In this document: one piece after another, positions 7,215 to 11,356 of the stretch
Layout of the letters: each line of letters begins with the position of its first letter
Numbering within the stretch: position 1 is the stretch's first letter
Origin: Acidobacteria bacterium UBA6911
GTDB lineage: Bacteria > Acidobacteriota > UBA6911
Assembly: GCA_002451015.1 (NCBI GenBank)
Contig: DKBB01000258.1
Location: 1 to 11,356, forward strand
DNA length: 11,356 nt
Direction of reading: 5' to 3'
Position numbers and translations under genes: made by a program
Notes under the pieces: model-generated
Told to the model about the DNA's origin: nothing
What the model saw: the letters and a program-made list of their open reading frames with translations, nothing else
The model's database searches: none

Positions 7215-7231
7215 TGCAACATTTTGTTGCA
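7215..7231. promoter_or_regulatory. TGCAACA-TTT-TGTTGCA dyad, candidate upstream activating site
   Basis: Perfect 7-base arms with a 3-base spacer, the same 7-3-7 layout as the dyad at 7139-7155 though with the half-sites in the opposite order. It is centred about 80 bases upstream of the -24 element and so is well placed to bind the divergent sigma-54 activator. Confidence 0.6.
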
Positions 7232-7303
7232 TAAATTTACACCGTACAATTCTGTAAAATTTATAAACCACTTTATATCAGATACATATGGCGTTTATGC
7301 GGA

Positions 7304-7319
7304 TGGCATAGATGTTGCG
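7304..7319 (+). promoter_or_regulatory. Sigma-54 (-24/-12) promoter of the operon
   Basis: TGGCATAGATGTTGCG matches the sigma-54 consensus TGGCAC-N5-TTGC with a single change (C to T at the sixth base). The invariant GG (7305-7306) and GC (7317-7318) are exactly 10 bases apart. Transcription should begin near 7330. It lies between the candidate enhancer dyads and the first gene, and a sigma-54 activator is encoded divergently. Confidence 0.75.
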
Positions 7320-7373
7320 TATAGTTGCTGCATGGATGTTCATAAGGGTAATTACAGATCGAACGGGGTCGGG

Positions 7374-7832
7374 TTGCTGGAAATTCTCGGCAGGAGAATC
7401 CTCTGCTGGGTATGTTCCACGGAAAAGCCTGATTCAGCAGTTCCCCTGGCGCAAACCCTGGCACGCATGCATAAGGGGGAATGCCATGTGGTCATGAGTC
7501 TGGATGCGCCATACCGGTTAAACCACGCGGGAGGGCGCAGCATTCCCCTGACACCGGAAATCATCAACGCAGCGAAGCAGAAACTCGCCACCTTGTACGG
7601 CGAAGATGTCTTTACGCTGGTATTGCCCGGGCATCCGGTCGCAGAGATCAAGCGCTATGCGCGCAATAAACATGTGAGTCTGATCATTGTAGGAGAACAG
7701 GGATTGGCTGCGGAACGGGATTACGGCCAACGTCTTTGTGACGACGCTCCTTGCGCAGTGATGACTCTATTTCAACCTGCACCACGCGTTGAAGAGGAGC
7801 GCACGGGTTTCACCCTGCAGGAGCCTGAATGA
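7374..7832 (+). CDS. UspA-like protein with degenerate nucleotide-binding loop
   Basis: A 152-residue cytoplasmic protein with the layout of the universal stress protein family: an N-terminal beta strand (RRILCWVCS), a helix with PLAQTLARMHKGECHVVMSL, a central helix (PEIINAAKQKLATLYG), and a C-terminal AEIKRYARNKHVSLIIVGEQG followed by DAPCAVMTLF, which matches the usual end of the fold. The ATP signature G-X2-G-X9-G-(S/T) is altered: GEQG is followed by only seven residues and then Gly-Gln, and the first-strand Asp is replaced by Cys14, so ATP binding is doubtful. Start choice is uncertain. An ATG at 7332 is in frame, but the -24/-12 element puts the transcript start at about 7330, leaving it no leader; the TTG at 7374 gives the family's usual length and has GGGG upstream. 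First gene of the operon; the next starts 26 bases on. The role is probably regulatory. Confidence 0.65.
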   Translation: MLEILGRRILCWVCSTEKPDSAVPLAQTLARMHKGECHVVMSLDAPYRLNHAGGRSIPLTPEIINAAKQKLATLYGEDVFTLVLPGHPVAEIKRYARNKHVSLIIVGEQGLAAERDYGQRLCDDAPCAVMTLFQPAPRVEEERTGFTLQEPE

Positions 7833-7858
7833 CGTAGTGGACGTGAAAGGGGAATCTT

Positions 7859-8806
7859 ATGGTCCAGATCCCGTATCTATTAGCCTATTTTGCCGTCGGG
7901 GCCTTTATCATCGTTGTAGCGGCCCGTGCCGCAATGTGGGCCAGAATGCCGATGCACATGAGGTGGGAATTATATCCGGTAGCGCACGAATCCAAGAAGG
8001 CGCATTATGGCGGCTCTTACCTGGAGGAAAGTGAATGGTGGAACAAGCCGCGGGAGGTTTCCCTGCTGGGCGAGCTTAAGGTAATGATACCGGAAATTCT
8101 GTTTCTGGTGGCGCTCAAGGAAAACAATCCCAGGCTATGGCTCCGGTCGTTTCCGTTTCATTTCGGACTCTATCTGGTTATCGGATGCACATTCCTTATG
8201 GGTTTTTCGGGCATTCTGTTTTCCGCATTTCCCTCATTGCCTGAAGGTGGAATCGGTTTGCTCCTGCAATATGCCATCACGGTGCTTGGTGTCGGAGGGC
8301 TGAGCCTTGGCATAATAGGGGCGCTCGGTTTGCTTCACCAGAGACTTGCCAATCCGGATTTGAAGGATTTCACCGCGCATGCGGACATTTTCAATCTGGT
8401 TTTCTTTTTAGTAGTTTTCGGTTTCGCGTTTGCAACATTTGCACTTGTCGATCCGGATTATTCCAAAATCACATTCTTCGTTCGAAATCTGATAACAGGG
8501 GACATGCATGCAATGTCCGGGACCGGTCTGGAAGCCGTTTTGCCTGCGGTGACTGTCTGCGGGATGAGCCTGTTGCTTTTCTACATTCCCCTGACCCACA
8601 TGTCTCATTTCGTTGGCAAGTATTTCGCCTACCATTCCATCCGCTGGAACGACAATCCTAATCTGCCTGGAGGAAAAGAGGAGAAAACCATCAACGCATT
8701 GCTGAACCTGCCCGTGACCTGGGCGGCTCCTCACATCAAGGCAGACGGTAAGAAAACCTGGGCTGAGGTGGCAACGGAAATTCCTATGGAGGACCAGAAG
8801 AAATGA
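7859..8806 (+). CDS. Membrane cytochrome b subunit, DsrM/TmcC/HdrE-like (NarI superfamily)
   Basis: A 315-residue integral membrane protein expected to carry heme b and exchange electrons with the menaquinone pool. Hydrophobic segments are visible at about 5-25, 102-124, 131-158, 177-197 and 224-246. Histidines at or near segment ends (His101, His160, His247, His250) are the natural heme-ligand candidates. A cytoplasmic loop of about 75 residues lies between the first two segments, and the C-terminal tail (about 260-315) is hydrophilic. Together with the overlapping iron-sulfur partner this matches the DsrM, TmcC and HdrE subunits rather than a true nitrate reductase NarI, since no NarGHJ is present. 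AAAGGGG lies 6 bases before the ATG. The stop overlaps the next start (ATGA), implying tight coupling and complex formation. Which of the three named complexes it belongs to cannot be decided from the sequence. Confidence 0.88.
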   Translation: MVQIPYLLAYFAVGAFIIVVAARAAMWARMPMHMRWELYPVAHESKKAHYGGSYLEESEWWNKPREVSLLGELKVMIPEILFLVALKENNPRLWLRSFPFHFGLYLVIGCTFLMGFSGILFSAFPSLPEGGIGLLLQYAITVLGVGGLSLGIIGALGLLHQRLANPDLKDFTAHADIFNLVFFLVVFGFAFATFALVDPDYSKITFFVRNLITGDMHAMSGTGLEAVLPAVTVCGMSLLLFYIPLTHMSHFVGKYFAYHSIRWNDNPNLPGGKEEKTINALLNLPVTWAAPHIKADGKKTWAEVATEIPMEDQKK

Positions 8807-10404
8807 AGAGCCCGGTGACAATAAAGGATTTTTCAAAAGGTGAAGGCCCCCTGGTTCAAATACGGCCGGAAGACCAGGTGCCGCTTCCCCCTCCCTTCGA
8901 CAACCTGGAGGAGGAACCTCCGATGAAGCCTCTGCCGGAGGACACTTTGAAGCGGTATGAATGCCTGGACGACACGATTGCAGTCAGTATTCCGAAGCCT
9001 GAAAGCAGGGAAGAGGAAGAGCGCCTGGTCAATCTCTTCCTTTCGGGCATGAGAAAACTTTTCAACAAGGCGGACAACTGGACGTTCCTGCAGCCGCTGA
9101 TGATCTCTATCGAGCACTGCGCCAAGTGCCAGACATGCTCCGAAGCCTGCCCGGTGTATGAGGAGAGCGGCAAGAATGCACTGTATCGACCCACGTTCCG
9201 TTCCGAAGTTCTGCGGCGCATTTACTTCAAGTACATAAAAAAATCGTCCAAATGGGTCCACGGGGATGTCGATCTGAACTGGAAAACGGTGGCCCGGCTG
9301 ATTGAGCTTTCCTTCCGGTGCAACCTTTGCCGTCGCTGCGCCCAGACCTGCCCCATAGGGGTCGACAACGGGCTCCTGGCGCGGGAGATCCGTAAGATCG
9401 CCAGCCAGGAGATGGGCATTGCGGCCGATGAACTGCACAAAAACGGGTCCGTGTTGCAGACGAGGGTGGGTTCGTCGACCGGCATGAACTCCCTGGTGGT
9501 CAAGGACAATATCGAATTCATCGATGAAGACACGACCGATAAGACGGGAATTGCAGTGGAAACACCCTGGGATAAAGAGGGCGCGGATATCCTGCTCATC
9601 CACAACGCGGGTGAAATCCTGGCATGGCCTGAAAATCCTGGCGCCTTCGCGTATCTTTTCAATGCCGCCGGTTTGAGCTGGACCCTGTCTTCCGACCTGG
9701 CGGCCTATGACGGAATTAATTACGGTGTATGGTACGATGATGTGCAGTTTGCGCGGGTGGCCCTGCTGCACGCACAGGCCGCCAAAAAGCTTAAAGTAAA
9801 AAAGATCGTTCTGGGCGAGTGCGGCCACGCCCACAAGGCCCTCACGGTAATCGCGGATAAAGTGCTTACCGGAGATCTGAATATTCCCCGCGAAAGTTCC
9901 ATGACCGTTTTGCAGGAAATTGTCCGCTCGGGCAGAATCCAGTTCGATAAAAGCCGCAATGATTTCCCCGTAACTCTTCACGATCCGTGCAACATGGTAC
10001 GGCTGATGGGTATCGTTGAGCCTCAACGGGAGATCATCCGGGCCATAGTCCCGGAAGAACGCTTCAGGGAGATGACCCCTCATGGCGTCCATAATTATTG
10101 CTGCGGCGGCGGTTCGGGTTTCGCCATTATGTCCGGTCACAACTTCGCCGATTGGCGGCACCATCTTTCCGGCAGGCGCAAGTTCCGGCAAATACTGGAA
10201 GCCTTTCAGGACGAGCCCATGGACAAGGAGCACCCGAAATACGTCTGCACACCCTGCAGCAACTGCAAGGGGCAGATACGGGACATTATCAAATACTACG
10301 ATGCCTGGGAAAAAGCCGGAATTGGTTATGGCGGGCTGGTGGAACTGATGGTCAACGCCGCCGTGGAAACAAAACCAGGTTATATCGACTGGGAATGGCA
10401 TTAG
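8803..10404 (+). CDS. Iron-sulfur CCG-domain subunit, DsrK/TmcB/HdrD-like
   Basis: A 533-residue cytoplasmic subunit partnering the preceding cytochrome b. Seen: a hydrophilic N-terminal extension (1-100); two [4Fe-4S] ferredoxin motifs, Cys106-X2-Cys109-X2-Cys112-X3-Cys116-Pro and Cys173-X2-Cys176-X2-Cys179-X3-Cys183-Pro; then a CCG region. The first CCG half is reduced to GECGHAH (Cys340). The second is complete, with Cys396 in DPC, Cys433-Cys434 in NYCCGGGSG, and Cys482-X2-Cys485-X2-Cys488. The C-X36-CC spacing fits the motif that holds the noncubane [4Fe-4S] catalytic cluster of heterodisulfide reductases; the CC to CXXC spacing is longer than in HdrB. Known relatives reduce or oxidise a disulfide or persulfide using quinol electrons. 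GGAGG lies 10 bases before the ATG. No DsrJOP or TmcAD partners are present, so this is a minimal two-subunit module, as in HdrED. The substrate is not evident. Confidence 0.9.
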   Translation: MKSPVTIKDFSKGEGPLVQIRPEDQVPLPPPFDNLEEEPPMKPLPEDTLKRYECLDDTIAVSIPKPESREEEERLVNLFLSGMRKLFNKADNWTFLQPLMISIEHCAKCQTCSEACPVYEESGKNALYRPTFRSEVLRRIYFKYIKKSSKWVHGDVDLNWKTVARLIELSFRCNLCRRCAQTCPIGVDNGLLAREIRKIASQEMGIAADELHKNGSVLQTRVGSSTGMNSLVVKDNIEFIDEDTTDKTGIAVETPWDKEGADILLIHNAGEILAWPENPGAFAYLFNAAGLSWTLSSDLAAYDGINYGVWYDDVQFARVALLHAQAAKKLKVKKIVLGECGHAHKALTVIADKVLTGDLNIPRESSMTVLQEIVRSGRIQFDKSRNDFPVTLHDPCNMVRLMGIVEPQREIIRAIVPEERFREMTPHGVHNYCCGGGSGFAIMSGHNFADWRHHLSGRRKFRQILEAFQDEPMDKEHPKYVCTPCSNCKGQIRDIIKYYDAWEKAGIGYGGLVELMVNAAVETKPGYIDWEWH

Positions 10405-10419
10405 AGAGGAGGCAATCCT

Positions 10420-10797
10420 GTGAGCGAAGAAAAGAAGGTCATTGTTATCGACGATGAGCCGGACATTGTTACATTTCTGACTGTTCTGCTGGAGGATAAC
10501 GGATATACGGCCATTTCGGCGAAGGACGGCCAGGAGGGCTTGGAAAAGATTAAGAGCGAGCATCCGCAGCTTGTTCTTCTGGATATCACCATGCCTGAAA
10601 AGTCCGGTGTCCGGTGTTACCGGGAACTGCGTGAAAATCCGGACCTGAAATCGATTCCGGTCGTGATCGTTACCGGCGTGGCGAAGGATTTCAAGAATTT
10701 TATTTCCAGCCGGCGCCAGGTGCCGCCTCCGGACGGATTCATTTCAAAACCCATCGATAAACAGGAACTGCTCGATACGGTATCAAAATTTCTATAG
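10420..10797 (+). CDS. Stand-alone receiver (CheY-like) protein 1
   Basis: A 125-residue single-domain response regulator with no output domain. The acidic pocket is Asp11-Asp12-Glu13, the phosphorylation site Asp55 (LLDITMP), the switch Thr85 (VTG) and the conserved Lys110 (ISKPI), so it should be phosphorylatable. Thr85 to Lys110 is 25 residues against 22 in CheY, owing to a Pro-rich insert (RRQVPPPDG) before the last strand. The GTG start is supported by AGGAGG seven bases upstream. It begins 15 bases after the iron-sulfur subunit stop and so belongs to the operon. No histidine kinase is in the window. It probably acts by protein contact, perhaps on the electron-transfer complex, the Usp-like protein or a kinase phosphorelay; the partner is unknown. 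Confidence 0.9.
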   Translation: MSEEKKVIVIDDEPDIVTFLTVLLEDNGYTAISAKDGQEGLEKIKSEHPQLVLLDITMPEKSGVRCYRELRENPDLKSIPVVIVTGVAKDFKNFISSRRQVPPPDGFISKPIDKQELLDTVSKFL

Positions 10798-10867
10798 AAC
10801 AGTGATTGGGATCCCTCGGGCATAGTTTTATCGGCAAAGGCTTTAATAACGAAAGGTGAATACCCTC

Positions 10868-11287
10868 ATGACAGAATACAATACGGATGAATCCAAAAAG
10901 GTGCTGGCAGGACGAAAAATCCTGGTTGTTGACGACGAGCCCGATGCGTTAACCTTTATCGCGACGGTTCTGGAGGACCACGGCGCAACCGTGCTCCGGG
11001 CCATGGACGGCGATGAGGCGCTCGAACTGGTCGGTAAGGAAAAACTGGATATGATGACACTGGATCTTGCGATGCCCGGCAAAAACGGGGTCGATGTCTA
11101 TATCGAGCTCCGTGAAAATCCGGATTTGCCGCAACTGCCTGTCTGTATCATCACCGGCCGGCCGGAGATGCGAAAGCTCATCTATGAAAGACAGACGATT
11201 CAACCGCCGGAAGGGTATATCAGCAAGCCGGTAAGCGAGAAAAATCTTCTGGTCAATATTCGGAAGATTCTGGAAATCAAGCATTAG
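10868..11287 (+). CDS. Stand-alone receiver (CheY-like) protein 2
   Basis: A 139-residue receiver with no output domain, clearly a paralogue of its neighbour: both share ELRENPDL after helix 3 and a Pro-Pro-(Asp/Glu)-Gly-(Phe/Tyr)-Ile-Ser-Lys-Pro ending. The pocket is Asp22-Asp23-Glu24, phospho-acceptor Asp66 (TLDLAMP), Thr96 (ITG) and Lys120. It has an extra N-terminal segment of about 12 residues. The ATG at 10868 is chosen over a GTG at 10856 because AAAGGTG stands 9 bases before it, whereas the GTG has no spaced ribosome-binding site. It follows receiver 1 after 70 bases. In that gap TTGGGATCCCTCGGGCAT (10807-10824) has a GG-N10-GC spacing but a poor -12 half, so read-through from the operon promoter is more likely than a second sigma-54 promoter. 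No terminator is evident in the 69 bases after the stop. Confidence 0.9.
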   Translation: MTEYNTDESKKVLAGRKILVVDDEPDALTFIATVLEDHGATVLRAMDGDEALELVGKEKLDMMTLDLAMPGKNGVDVYIELRENPDLPQLPVCIITGRPEMRKLIYERQTIQPPEGYISKPVSEKNLLVNIRKILEIKH

Positions 11288-11356
11288 TCGGCTGAAGATC
11301 ATGGTTGAATCAAGGCTGTAGAATTCCATGACGGAAATTCCTGCACCCGGGAGAAG

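Noticed and set aside
6996..7271. N-terminal extension of the sigma-54 activator up to 7271
   Set aside because: The stretch is A/T-rich, full of palindromes and half-sites, and codes for no recognisable domain, while an AAGGAG ribosome-binding site sits 8 bases before the ATG at 6995.
8833..10563. A 576-codon open frame on the minus strand
   Set aside because: It lies fully antisense to the DsrK-like gene, whose cysteine motifs are unmistakable. Its translation shows no recognisable domain, and long antisense frames are common in GC-rich coding DNA.

Overview
The window looks like chromosome from a Gram-negative anaerobe, most likely a member of the Desulfobacterota (the former sulfate-reducing Deltaproteobacteria). 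Three things support this: a TonB-dependent outer-membrane receptor and a lipoprotein with a clear lipobox; a sigma-54 activator with a PAS sensor; and a membrane cytochrome b plus CCG-domain iron-sulfur pair of the DsrMK/TmcCB/HdrED kind, which is typical of these organisms. The taxonomic placement is inference from gene content. No mobile element, CRISPR array, tRNA or rRNA was seen.

Left part (1-4626). An exported PhoA-type alkaline phosphatase is followed by a TonB-dependent receptor, a small lipoprotein 17 bases behind it, and a convergent nikR. The NikR protein keeps all four nickel ligands. In front of the receptor there is a perfect inverted repeat (10-base arms, 7-base spacer) with the layout of a NikR operator. 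The simplest reading is a nickel-responsive outer-membrane uptake locus with its own regulator.

Middle (4627-5621). A 287-base intergenic region carries a 9-base direct repeat. It is followed by an exported helical protein that appears to be built from two related helical hairpins, each bracketed by a pair of cysteines.

Right part (5622-11356). A sigma-54 enhancer-binding protein (PAS, AAA+, Fis-type HTH) is transcribed leftward. It faces a rightward operon: UspA-like protein, DsrM/TmcC-like cytochrome b, DsrK/TmcB-like iron-sulfur protein and two similar stand-alone receiver proteins. The 378-base divergent region holds nine GTTGC/GCAAC pentamers arranged in dyads and direct repeats, a separate 24-base perfect palindrome, and a good -24/-12 promoter (TGGCAT-N5-TTGC) upstream of the operon. 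Together these form a complete sigma-54 control unit: activator gene, upstream activating sites, promoter and target operon. The operon probably encodes a quinone-linked electron-transfer complex exchanging electrons with a cytoplasmic thiol/disulfide or similar partner, under redox or metabolic control. The inclusion of two bare receivers in such an operon is the least explained part of the window.
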